Assembly: GCF_905475345.1 (NCBI RefSeq)
Contig: NC_066589.1
Span: 6,875,501 to 6,939,500 of the forward strand
DNA length: 64,000 nucleotides
Source of the DNA: Vespula vulgaris
Taxonomy: Eukaryota > Arthropoda > Insecta > Hymenoptera > Vespidae
Reading direction: 5' to 3'
The position numbers and the translations under genes were made by a program. The notes beneath the pieces were generated by a model, which saw only the letters and a program-made list of their open reading frames with translations, had not been told where the DNA came from and ran no database searches. Shown here in pieces: positions 41,954 through 52,125 of the stretch; within the stretch, counting starts at the first letter, position 1, and the number at the start of each line of letters is the position of its first letter.

Positions 41954-43295
41954 ATTACGGTAATACGATAACGCGATACATTTAATCTATAACTTAAAAA
42001 TATTTGTGTATTTATATGTAAATAGAATCTTGAACACGCGCCCAAGCTTGATGTGGTGAAAATAAAAATAATGAAAACGTTTATTGATATCGCTTGGAAA
42101 GAAATTTTCGTAGCACGTGCAGGGGAACATAATAAACGATAATCAACGATGCGATATTATAGAAAAGAACGTATATATCTTCCTGTAAGATTAAACGAAT
42201 GTGTTATAATACGTGCGCAAGCTTCGAATATGCGCATATTATATTTATAAAAATCGATGATTCTTTGTTCTGTTTTTTTTTTTTTTTCATTTTCTTTTCT
42301 ACTCCAATGTTTTGAATTATAGTAATTACATATTTATGAAAGGGAATGATTCATTCTAAAAGAAAGAAAAAACAATAACAATAACAATAACAATTATGGA
42401 TAAATATCTATCGTATATATAGATTTTCCCTTATTGTATTTATGACGACTTGTACCAAGGTCGTAAATGATGACAAAGAGAAAAATTACATTAAATTAAA
42501 AAAAAAATCATATAAGATTCGCATTGACTCCTTCTTATATCGATATCTTAACACGCCAACGTATTTAAAAAGGGCCACGTAGTTACAAAGAATAAATATA
42601 TTGTGATTAAGGCGATAGAGAGCTCTGTACCTAAAAGATTCCTACCATAATAATAAATTGTGAGTAGTCTGTAATGTCTCTTAGAGCTATGTAGAAAGAA
42701 ATAAAGTATTATTGTATTGAACAATAACGCAAGCTCTCACATACGCGAGCACACACACATACATACACACACAACACACATATTTATTAAATATATTTCT
42801 TTGTGGTATCTGTCTATTATAAGAAAAATTAACGAAACCTTCCTTGTGCTTACATATCGGTGTTGATTTTTTAATGAAATATCTATACTTATCTTTTTTT
42901 TCAGCAATGATCAATGATCCTATGTGTAAGTAAATACATTAAAAATATGTAAGATTATTTCTCAATCTATCCCAAGATTTCATGTGTGTAGCATGGACGT
43001 AATACAACAGCACGAAGCCACTCAACTTGCAGAACGATTCGACGTCGATTGCTCAATGAATACTTGCCCACATACCATTACCGTCATTTCTTCGTTCTTG
43101 TCTGCTATTGGTTGTCGCGATACAATATAACGATGGTAGCGCCATCCTCTCAACTATTATGTAAACATAACACTCTAATATCTTGCACGAATTTATCGAA
43201 CTGTGTCTTCTTCGACTATATTCAAGTATATTCTCATGGCCAATTTATATCTTTTAAGAGACATGATTATAATTATTAATTTAAAACTTTAAAAA
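40634..43295. other. lab 3' UTR and intergenic DNA
   Basis: No coding sequence. The lab 3' UTR should start here. AATAAA signals at 42591-42596, 42652-42657 and 42700-42705 suggest it could be as long as 2 kb, but this is unproven. It includes long TA runs (41665-41724 and about 41893-41950). The last few hundred bases are the presumptive promoter and 5' UTR of the SNAPC5-like gene. Confidence 0.5.
41665..41724. repeat. (TA)n microsatellite
   Basis: A pure TA run of about 58 bp in the presumed lab 3' region. A second TA-rich run lies at about 41893-41950. Confidence 0.92.
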
Positions 43296-43861
43296 ATGGA
43301 TAAAGATATTAATACAAACAGAAAACTTAATGAGTGGATACATTTCCAAAAACAACTTTTGGAAGAGAAAAATTTTCTCACAGATGTATTATCTAAACTT
43401 GACAAACAGATACACGCACTTCAGGTGAAATTATTTAAAAAAAAAAAAAAGTATTTTATTTCAGATTATAATAAGAAAATGTTAAAAAAGGTTTAAAAAA
43501 ATAAATCTAAAAATTCAAGAATAACGACATTAATTAATGCCAATGTCAATGAAAATTAACTTTTCTGTGAAAATATCATTTCTAATTGAATTTATCAATG
43601 CCGCAGGTTGAACAGTTACACTTATTAAGCGTTATAAATACAAAAAGTAATGCCAGTGATGTTTGCAAAGATACAGATCAAGCTTTACCCTTACAAGCAA
43701 CAAGTAGTAATCAATCTACAAAACAAAAACCTTTAGATTTATCAGTACCTGTTTTAATGAATTTTAAAGAAGAAGAAAGTGAAGAAGATGATAATTATGA
43801 CGAACTGGATGACGAACTGGATGATGTACTGGATGATGAAATGGATGAACAATGGATGTAA
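43296..43861 (+). CDS. SNAPC5-like snRNA-activating complex subunit
   Basis: Two coding exons, 43296-43424 (43 codons, phase 0) and 43607-43861 (84 codons plus TAA), give 127 residues. The donor is CAG|GTGAAA and the acceptor is GCCGCAG. The N-terminal half is a coiled coil (residues about 8-50: LNEWIHFQKQLLEEK..., then HALQ|VEQLHLLSVI across the junction). The middle is Ser/Thr/Gln-rich and the C-terminus is strongly acidic (EEESEEDDNYDELDDELDD). Small size, N-terminal coiled coil with a motif similar to human SNAPC5 LKVEELALQSMI, and an acidic tail match SNAPC5 (SNAP19). That protein is a small subunit of the complex that binds the proximal sequence element of snRNA genes for Pol II and Pol III. 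The match is short, so the name is tentative. The gene converges on Tim17; a poly(A) signal lies at 43903-43908. Confidence 0.65.
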
Positions 43862-44322
43862 TGAACTAATTTCATCAAATCATTTTGTACATATATAGAT
43901 TAAATAAAATGGACATACAAATTTAATTTGTATATAATTATTTGTAAATATATTAATAACCTCTAAATTGTTTTAATTATGCTTCTTTAATATTTTTGTT
44001 TGAGCAATATAGTTGACTTATTATGTACATCAACAATCAGAAAGCATAAGAATGACCTAATAAAAACACTATTTTAATATATGATTTTTGAATCACTAAT
44101 GACGAAATAAAAAGTTTCACGTTAAACTCCATGTACACATTGTCTTTTGATCATACAGAAGGCATGGAAAAATTGATCAAATAAAAATTCTTAACCTCAT
44201 TACTGTATACAAAACTGCCAAAAGATGAAGAACAAATTCATACCTCTCTATTTTGATAATAACTAAACATTGCTATTCAATTATCATGCTAAGTTTTTAT
44301 AAATCTAACATATTCCTTCCTA
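43862..44322. other. Convergent 3' UTRs of SNAPC5-like and Tim17 genes
   Basis: Non-coding, AT-rich. The SNAPC5-like transcript probably ends soon after AATAAA at 43903-43908. The rest should be mainly the Tim17 3' UTR read from the opposite strand. Confidence 0.6.
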
Positions 44323-44811
44323 TTATGAAGGATATCCTTGTGGCATTGGACCAACATGTGATGGATCATCTACAAACGCTGGTGGTTTAAATTGTTCTGC
44401 TTGAAGCCTTGTGAAAAATATTCCTACACCTTCTATCAAAGCAAGTAATACTCCTCCAATTAAAGCACTGCCAGCCATAGTAGGTAGTCCACTCCTAGCA
44501 GCTAGAATTCCACCAGTTGCTGCACCACTAATTATAGAATTCCAAGGATCTTCTTTTTTTCTATAATGAACTAATGTGCAATCGATCATAGAAAATACTC
44601 CACCCCATATAGCAAAATTTCCTGCTATAATTGGAGCACGTTGCTTGATAGCCATAAAACTGCCTATTAAACGCCTGTTAATACCACTAGGTGCATTACG
44701 AAAACCCTTTACACTTTGGAAAACAGCTCCACCAATTGCACCCATAGTAAATGCACCACCACAATCATCTATTATTCTCCAAGGACATGGCTCTCTTGCA
44801 TATTCTTCCAT
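44323..44811 (-). CDS. Tim17: Mitochondrial import inner membrane translocase subunit Tim17
   Basis: A single uninterrupted frame of 162 residues, close to the usual 160-170 for animal TIM17. It begins MEEYAREPCPWRIIDDCGGA, nearly identical to human TIM17A/B as I recall them. Four hydrophobic segments (about residues 17-37, 61-77, 89-107, 111-132) carry the Gly-rich motifs of the Tim17/22/23 family, with GAIGGAVF, FAIWGGVFS, KEDPWNSIISGA and LLALIEGVGI clearly visible. Cys9 and Cys78 align with the disulfide pair known from yeast Tim17. The product is a core subunit of the TIM23 complex, which moves presequence proteins across or into the inner membrane. The C-terminus ends QGYPS. An acceptor-like TTTATTTAG just upstream of the ATG (exon side from 44822) suggests a 5' UTR intron. 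The gene is transcribed divergently from the coiled-coil gene. Confidence 0.96.
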   Translation of the reverse strand: MEEYAREPCPWRIIDDCGGAFTMGAIGGAVFQSVKGFRNAPSGINRRLIGSFMAIKQRAPIIAGNFAIWGGVFSMIDCTLVHYRKKEDPWNSIISGAATGGILAARSGLPTMAGSALIGGVLLALIEGVGIFFTRLQAEQFKPPAFVDDPSHVGPMPQGYPS

Positions 44812-44822
44812 TCTTTAGCAAT

Positions 44823-46440
44823 CTAAATAAAAATAATATAATAATTTAAAAATATATATATGTATATACATATACGTGTATTCATATTTTTAAGAATATA
44901 CAGATAATTTAAATTAAAGATGCATGTGAGATCATAAATCATATTTATATATAATAATCAATATTTTATATCATTGCGATTATTAACACTAGTTTACTCA
45001 ACAAAATTTATATTAACATAATATATAGTTAATTGTATTAATAACGAATACTTAATATAAAAGTAAGATAACATTGTGTAAACTATACTAACCTCTAAAA
45101 TTTCATTTTATATTCTTAAATTCTTAACCTTCTAGTACTCGACAAGATAAAATGAAAATTTACAAAGTGAATATTCGAGAATTTATTGTACTATATTTAG
45201 TATAATGTTACATACAATTTATCATATACGTCTAAAATATAAATACACGTAAATCAATGTGTATCTGATTACGAGGAGAAACGTGAATTCAAAGTAAGGT
45301 TATGTAAGCAACACTTAGTGTCATCTCGCATAAAATAACCTTTAAAATCAATGATACATGCAATAATAAAAAACTACAAAAATATATAACATTTTTCAAT
45401 TACTTACTGAATATTTTGCTTAATGTATTTCCTTCTTTATATACACTATTTGGTAATAATCACTACGAAAGAACTGCCGCAACCACTATTATGAAATTCA
45501 TGTACGCGGTGTCGACATAGACAATATAACAAGGAGCTTGAGGGGCAAACTAAAGACAAATTCTTATCTAAGAAAACGACGATAATATATTATCCAATCG
45601 AATATGCAGAAATTTAATTATTAAAATCTTCAATTTCTTTTACATCACTTATTATTATAATTTATAAACGTATAACATTTTTTGTATCTTCTTACAATTA
45701 AATTCAAACAATTATAAAAATATATATTGAAAAGATATTATTAAGAAATATTTTTGTATTAATGGAAAAAATACAAACGAAATTTTCTTAACGAAATTCA
45801 TAATGATTTGAAATTCAGTATTTGAAACAAAGTTAAAAAATCAATCTATAGAAATTTATTTAGAAAATTTGTACTGTCTCTACTAAACCGATACGAAGTA
45901 CGCATGGTCAAATACTTTTTAAAGTTTAAAATAGAAGGAGCGGGCAATGTCCAAAAATACATCGTATTTCTAGCTAGTCCTTGATATCCAGTACTTTGGA
46001 ATGACAATTGAGTATGTATCGTAATAAAAATTCTTTTTAAAGTGCTATTATTTGTATAGAATATTTATAGAATACTTACATAAATTATTGATTTTATTAT
46101 ATCTATATATTTTTATCGATAAATAATATAATATCGAGTTAAATACTCACATATTTCTTTCAATTATCATAATAATTTATATTATATATAATCATACTTT
46201 TAATTATTATAATATTCTATCCCTGGAATTACACAAATATTAAATATCATTGGAAAGTTAGTGAAAAGTTATTTGTTAAAATATATATATAAATACTCAT
46301 ATTCATACAATTCAATGATTTTTTATAAAATGAAATATTTTTCTTTTAGTTGTTTCCATAGTGATTCTAAAACTCTTATGTACACAAAACTTTGTACATA
46401 GTTTCAAATAAAAAGAATATAAATAATTATTTTACAGAAC
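44823..46440. other. Divergent promoter region, Tim17 and coiled-coil gene
   Basis: No coding sequence. Tim17 (to the left, minus strand) and the coiled-coil gene (to the right, plus strand) both appear to have a 5' UTR intron ending just before their start codons, so their first exons and promoters should lie in this interval. The GC-richer patch around 45465-45560 is the best promoter candidate by composition. Exact first exons cannot be placed. Confidence 0.5.
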
Positions 46441-47641
46441 ATGTCAGAAATCCAAGAATATTGTTCTTCTGTTGGATATGTATCCATAGATAATACAACA
46501 AATAATAATGAAAATGATCAATCAAAAGTGATTACTCCTTTAGAAGAAACAAGGAATGAAATTTTACATATAGTTGACAATGATCCTGTCAAAGTACAAG
46601 ATGATATAACAAAACTGGTAAATATAGTATAATGTTAGACAAACTATAATTGTATGTACATAACATTTAAATTTACATATATATTGTTTAGAATGAAACT
46701 ACAATATCCAACACTTCAAACTTTTCTAAAGATGATCTAATATTCAAGTCAATATCAGATATAGTTGCTGTTAAGGATGAATCCCATGAGGTAAAAGAAA
46801 TTCTAATGGTATTATTGACAAATAATTGTTATGTAATTGTTATTTTGTAATTATTATACATAGGTAAGCAAAGAAAAAAACGAGTTGATATGTAAGTTAG
46901 AAGAAGAAGTAAAGGTAATTAAAATTTCACTACAAATATTATTGTAGATATATTATAATTATGTTAAATTTACTTAATTATGTTGATAAATGATTTAATA
47001 ATAGATATATTATAATTTACTTTTATTATTAGGAAAGAACCATTGAACGAGACATGTATCAAAGAAAATTAGCAGAAGTTGAACAAAAGTTGACTAATCT
47101 AGAAGCATCGATTGCTATGACTATCAAGAGTGCTGATAATAATGAGAATGTTCCACATGTAACATTGACAGAATTGAAAAATAAATTAACAGAGACAATA
47201 ATGCAATTAGAAGATCGTGGAATTATTGTAGCTAATCAAGAGAAACAGATCAATGCTCTTAATGTACAAGTATCAACATTGAAAGAAGTAGTAGCTATTA
47301 CAAGAGATCTTCTGCAAATTCGTAATACAGAAGTTAAACATTTACAGGTATATTTTATATTAGAAAGTTATATAAAAAGAAAATGTCTTACTTGAATTTA
47401 TTTTATTTTATAGGCAGAGGTTGATAATATGGAAGCACGAATTGCTGAAGAACGGGAAAAACACAATACAATGATGTCCAGAATGGATGATGCTGTACGA
47501 TTAAATTCTGATTTAAAGAAAGAATATGAGACTCAATTAAATCTCTTTAAAGATTTGCGTATAAAATATGATGAAAAAATAAATTTACTTTCAGAAGAAA
47601 AACGAGCGCTTGAATTAGCAAATCAGTCTACAAACAATTAA
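46441..47641 (+). CDS. Coiled-coil protein of unknown function, five exons
   Basis: Coding exons 46441-46617, 46692-46790, 46864-46914, 47033-47347 and 47414-47641 are all phase 0 with GT/AG borders, giving 289 residues. An acceptor (TTTACAG) sits three bases before the ATG, so a 5' UTR exon lies upstream. Residues 1-92 are acidic and Ser/Asn/Thr-rich, probably disordered. From about residue 93 to the end the protein is almost continuous amphipathic helix (ELICKLEEEVKERTIERDMYQ onward) with heptad spacing and no globular domain, signal peptide or membrane segment. It could be a Golgi, centrosomal or cytoskeletal adaptor, but I do not recognise the family. The in-phase small exons and coherent heptads make it a real gene with good confidence. 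AATAAA lies at 47780-47785. Confidence 0.8.
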
Positions 47642-48449
47642 GTAAAAAAAGAAACAAAAAATTAAAATGTGAAAAAAATATAACTTATAACACAAATCTT
47701 CATGAGATATCATATTTATACATATTTACAAATTTCTAATTCTAATAGCTACATGTGTAGTTATGCATACAAAATCACAAATAAAGATCAAAAATACGTG
47801 TTAATGCGTGATGCGTAGTAATAGAAAATCATTTAATTTATTGTAAATCATAATCTTGTAAAATTAAAAAATGATGTAACAATGGTATACATATTGCAAC
47901 ATATATATTTCTATTGATAATAGATAAGATTTGAAATTCTACAAAATCCCACGTACAGAGATAATGATTTTAAGTAATTTTTTTTACTGATAATTTATAT
48001 ATCTTCATCACTGATCATTTATGTAAATATAAAAATAGAAAAAGTTGCTAAGCCTTTCATCTAATTAATGTAAATAGATTCCGAATAATTTGTTCATTTG
48101 TTGTAAGTATTGTATCTTCATTGTTTGATGCATTAATAAAATTAGTAGATGTATTATTTATTATAACCGATAAAAAATTTTTTAAATAGTTTAATTTAAA
48201 AAGTCTATTTTCTTATCATAAAAACGTAATTTGTACAATCGTATTAAAAAATAAAAATAAAAAGAGAAGAAATTCTAAAAGTCAAATTAACGTACGCATA
48301 AAATTAACTATTGGGGACTTTTTTCAATTATTTTATCTTATTGATGGAGTGATATAATAAAAGTTTCTTATATATCAGAGATAATAGACAGATAGTATTA
48401 ATACAAAAATAGATCGATAAAAGAAAGATAAATTGCTACTTTACAATGG
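47642..48449. other. 3' UTR of coiled-coil gene and promoter of proline-rich gene
   Basis: Non-coding. The left part is the 3' UTR, with AATAAA at 47780-47785. The right part is the upstream region of the secreted proline-rich gene and contains the kappaB-like site described separately. Confidence 0.6.
48313..48322 (+). promoter_or_regulatory. kappaB-like site upstream of proline-rich gene
   Basis: GGGGACTTTT fits the NF-kappaB/Rel consensus GGGRNNYYYY exactly and shares GGGGACTTT with the classical immunoglobulin kappa site. It lies 137 bp upstream of the TATA box. Rel factors (Dorsal, Relish) drive insect antimicrobial peptide genes through such sites. Binding here is inferred. One match of this loose consensus is not rare by chance. 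Confidence 0.45.
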
Positions 48450-48504
48450 TATAAATATAGAGAAGAAATATCAGAAATTTAGTAGAACCGTTAAAGAAGT
48501 TCAG
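48450..48504 (+). promoter_or_regulatory. TATA box and 5' UTR exon of proline-rich gene
   Basis: TATAAATA at 48450-48457 is followed by an initiator-like TCAG at 48471 and a consensus donor TTCAG|GTAAGA (exon end 48504). The matching acceptor is TTTTACAG (48781) or TTTTTAG (48788), just before the signal-peptide exon. A TATA box plus tiny leader exon is typical of inducible secreted-peptide genes. Confidence 0.5.
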
Positions 48505-48812
48505 GTAAGAATCAATTGTATTTATCTGCAAAATAGCCGTAATCGGCTACTCTTTCTACTATTAATAAAATTGTATTTGTATATTTTTTTTTAAACTTGT
48601 GTGTTAAACGCTTTGAAAATCTAAGCGTGTATTTAATAATTATGCGTATACGACAGACATTTAAAAAATATATAATTTTCTCGATTTTTATTAACACTCT
48701 TATAGTAAATTGTTAACTATTACATATTATACATATTGTTGAATTGCACTTTTTAATTAATATATCCATTTTATTTTACAGTTTTTAGGACTTCTTAAAA
48801 TCGGTTAGCAAG

Positions 48813-49843
48813 ATGAAGAAGTTAATTATTCTGTTATCATTAGCAATATTCTGCATTGCCGCGCAATCAGAAGTATTAGAGCCGAAAATAGGCGGAGAAA
48901 ATGTAGAAGTCAAAGAACAGGTAAAATAAGATATATATACACATATATGTACATTTTTTTGTTGCATTTTTTTTCTTCCATAGATTAATAATAATCATAT
49001 TAATTCATTTTCCAGAATCTTTCCATTCTTGATAAAATAAATGAATTAGAAGAATCCGTATTGGAAGAATCCGAATTGGAAGAATCCGAATTGGAAGAAT
49101 CCGAATTGGAAGATTCCGACGAAGAGGAATCTGACGAGCTTCATCGTCCACCAGGCCACCCTACTAGACGTCCACCACGACCAGGCCGCCCTACCAGACG
49201 TCCACCACGACCAGGCCGCCCTACCAGACGTCCACCACGACCAGGCCGCCCTACCAAACGTCCACCACCAGGCCGCCCTACCAGACGTCCACCACATCCA
49301 GGCAAACCTACCAGACGTCCACCACATCCAGGCAAACCTACCAGACGTCCACCACCTCCTCCAGGATCAGAAGAGGTAAAAAAAATATGTATATATACAT
49401 ATATATATATAAAATATATATATATATAATTGAAACTTAAAAAAAATAATATGGGCAATCATTTTCAGATACTCGATAAAAAAGTTTTTCTTATTGCTTA
49501 TACTAATATATTTCAATTATGTGCTTCTTTTTTAATTCTAAATTATTTTTCTTTCCTATATGATCTTAAGAAACAAATCTTTTTTTTATCTTCATATTCT
49601 TTTTCTTTTATAGATTAATAATAATTATAATAATTCATTTTTCAGAAACCCGATTTTGAAGACATTCCTATCGCTTTCGGATTAGAAGAATTAGATGAAA
49701 TTGAAAGTGAGGACTATCATCACAGACATCGACCATCACACAGATATCCACCACCACATAGACGTCCACCACCACATAGACCACTACCACCACCTCACAG
49801 ACGTCCATCTTCAGACGAACCTGTTGAACCAAGCTCTGTTTAA
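48813..49843 (+). CDS. Secreted proline/arginine-rich repeat protein, candidate antimicrobial precursor
   Basis: Coding exons 48813-48920, 49016-49375 and 49646-49843, all phase 0 with GT/AG borders, give 221 residues. Residues 1-19 form a signal peptide (MKKLIILLSLAIFCIAAQS). Residues about 46-78 are an acidic spacer of LEESE pentapeptides. Residues about 79-150 hold seven units of the form [RKH]PT[RK]RPP.PG, strongly cationic and Pro-rich. After an acidic linker (EDIPIAFGLEELDEIESED) the tail is His/Pro/Arg-rich (RRPPPHRPLPPPHRRP). Pairing a negative spacer with a positive Pro/Arg block resembles proline-rich antimicrobial precursors, and an apidaecin gene lies 11 kb downstream. RPPHPG also resembles apidaecin RPPHPRL. 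I know no named family for it. Alternatives are a cuticular, salivary or venom-gland secreted protein. AATAAA is at 49889-49894. Confidence 0.8.
49138..49368 (+). repeat. 30-bp coding minisatellite (Pro/Arg decapeptide)
   Basis: Seven approximately 30-bp units encode the decapeptide repeats of the proline-rich protein. The first ones are nearly identical (CGTCCACCACGACCAGGCCG core). One unit lacks a codon (RPPPG) and the last is extended with extra Pro codons. The antisense frame (Gly/Trp-rich) is a shadow. Confidence 0.9.
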
Positions 49844-51250
49844 CTATCATTTATATATCTTAAATGGACCGTAATATGAAAAAATATAAATAAATTTAAT
49901 CTTGCACATAATTTGTTGTTTTTCCTTGATTACTAATAACTTCGAAAAATTTTCTTATTGAATATATGGTATCATTTAAAAAATGATATCATTTAAATGC
50001 ATTTAACAAATAATGGGATAAGTGCGGATGAAATAAAGGGATAAGTGCAGATAAATAAAAGGATAAAACAGATGATTTTTGAAAATATTTAGTTTCCAAA
50101 CCTATTATTTGTTATCAATATTTTCCATTAAATCTATTAATTATTCCTGGTATTATTATGATTACGCCAACAATTAGAGGCGTAATTCTTCACCAATTTT
50201 CATGAATAAATTTCATTTTACATTTTAAAGATGAAGATTTAATATAGGAAACCACTTTTCCGAATTCTTGAAAAAGCATTATTTTCTTTGAAAAAAATTG
50301 TTACAATATTATATTCTGTTGAGAATATTTTATGCATAAAAATAAAATTTATTGAATTTTTCAAAAATTCAAGAAATTTATGTTCTCATTTAAATTCTTT
50401 CAATTAAATTTTCATTAAATCTTTAAAACAAGATTTTATTCATTAAAATCAGTCAAGAATTATGTGTGAACTCGCTGTTGACATAAACACTGTTTTTATT
50501 ATTTTTTGTGAAAAAAGGTTTCGTATAATGACACCTTTTGAACAGCGCAACGAAAGAAAAGAAGCTTATATTATATCTACTATATCTGATTTTTATATAA
50601 ATACTTGTATTTTGTTTCTACTAAATAAACGATGGTTTATTTGATGCATGCGTAAAGATGTTCTGATCTATTTCAAATGTAACGAAGCGCATTTCGCGAT
50701 GTTCATATATAAAAACCACAGTAACTCATTCAAAAAAGAACATTAACTCATTTAAAAAGCTTTTCGAAAATGATTCCATGGTAAAAATAAGAAAATACGT
50801 CTTCAGCCAATAATGCCAAAGGGTCTTAATTTGTAACACTATCAAATCTTAGAAGAGTTTTTAGTTTCCGTTATGATTTATTTATTACAAACTAAAAAAT
50901 CTTATAAGAAATGTTTAGCAGAATGATTGTAATTTAATATTTCAATTCATATATATTTCAAACATGAGGTCATTACCTATATCTAATATCAAGAAAAACA
51001 AAATTAATACTTTTGATAATTTCCCAATTATTTAAACAATTTTTTTATGTATAAGTCGTACAATAAATTAATATTTAAGCAATATTACATTCGCTTAAAC
51101 ATTCCAAAGATCATAACACGAAAGAAACATAAAATAATTTTAATTTAAAATTTTAATGTTTTGAAATCTTCGTCTCGGGATCATTGGTCTCGTGTAATAT
51201 AAACATATAGGATCTTTATTAACTTTGACTGAATTAATTTTCTTTTATCT
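49844..51250. other. Intergenic region after the proline-rich gene
   Basis: Mostly AT-rich, with the gene's 3' UTR at the left. A short imperfect repeat of GGGATAAGTGC[GA]GAT occurs near 50014-50055. No gene is supported; the 60-codon frame at 50462-50644 has nothing to recommend it. Confidence 0.55.
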
Positions 51251-51359
51251 TCCGACCAGTCAGCATCGCAGATTACACAGGGTGCTTTCCTAAAAAGGAA
51301 AAGTTAATGAAAGTACATTATCCCTCGTTCTTACAAAATTCTATGCAAAATAATTTGTT

Positions 51360-52125
51360 TTAGAATTAAATTGTGAAGTGGATGTTTTCGACAATTCCTA
51401 ATTCAGTTTTACTTTGAATTTTGACGAGTACACATCGCAGCTCTCGCGTTCTCCGCAAGTAATAGAGAAGAGGTATTGTAAATACATTGTTATATCCCAC
51501 ATTCTCACAATATTCTATACAGTTTATTTAATTTTAAATTTAAATTGCGAAGTGGGGATACTCGGCTTCGAGAGACGACAACAAAACCGAGTCTTTGACC
51601 GACTTTTACAAATACTAGTTCAGTCTTGTTTTAAATTTCGACGAGTAAACATCGCATTTCTCGCAGTACGCGTTCTCCGCAAATAATAGAGAAGAGATAT
51701 TGTAAATATATTGTTATATCCCACATTCTCACAATATTCTATACAGTTTATTTAATTTTAAATTTAAATTGCGAAGTGGGGCTACTCGGCTTCGAGAGAC
51801 GACAACAAAACCAAGTCTTTGACCGACTTTTACAGTTACTAGTTCAGTTGTGCTTTGAACTTCGAGGAGGGAACTTAGAAATTTTCGCAGGATGCCACTC
51901 GAGGAAGTATTAGCGAAGAGTTGATGCAAGTATATTTTCTATCACTTATATTTTCATAATTCTATACAATTTCTTTTGTTTTAGACATCGATTTCGCACT
52001 TTCGGAGACTTTGACAATCTATCTCCACGACTAGACTTAAAAATTTTCGCAGGATGCTACTCGTGCAAAGAATTAACCAACAGTTAATTCAAATGTGCAA
52101 CAATTTATTTGATTTTAGACTTAAA
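51360..52125. repeat. Diverged, longer ancestral units of the 195-bp satellite
   Basis: Copies starting near 51369, 51545 and 51769 share the TTGCGAAGTGGGG...CGGCTTCGAGAGACGACAACAAAACC core with the array to the right. They are spaced about 176, 224 and then 357 bp, contain extra AT-rich sequence (TTATATCCCACATTCTCACAATATTC), and are less alike. They look like older array-edge units. The open frame 51414-51686 is a translation of one unit and not a gene. Confidence 0.8.

Noticed and set aside
49046..49458. Antisense Gly/Trp- and Gly/Arg-rich frames over the proline-rich exon
   Set aside because: Shadows of the 30-bp coding minisatellite. The sense strand has the signal peptide, matched splice sites and a complete three-exon frame.
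51414..51929. Open frames within satellite units
   Set aside because: They cover single diverged units, and the corresponding frame is broken by stops in the 195-bp units.
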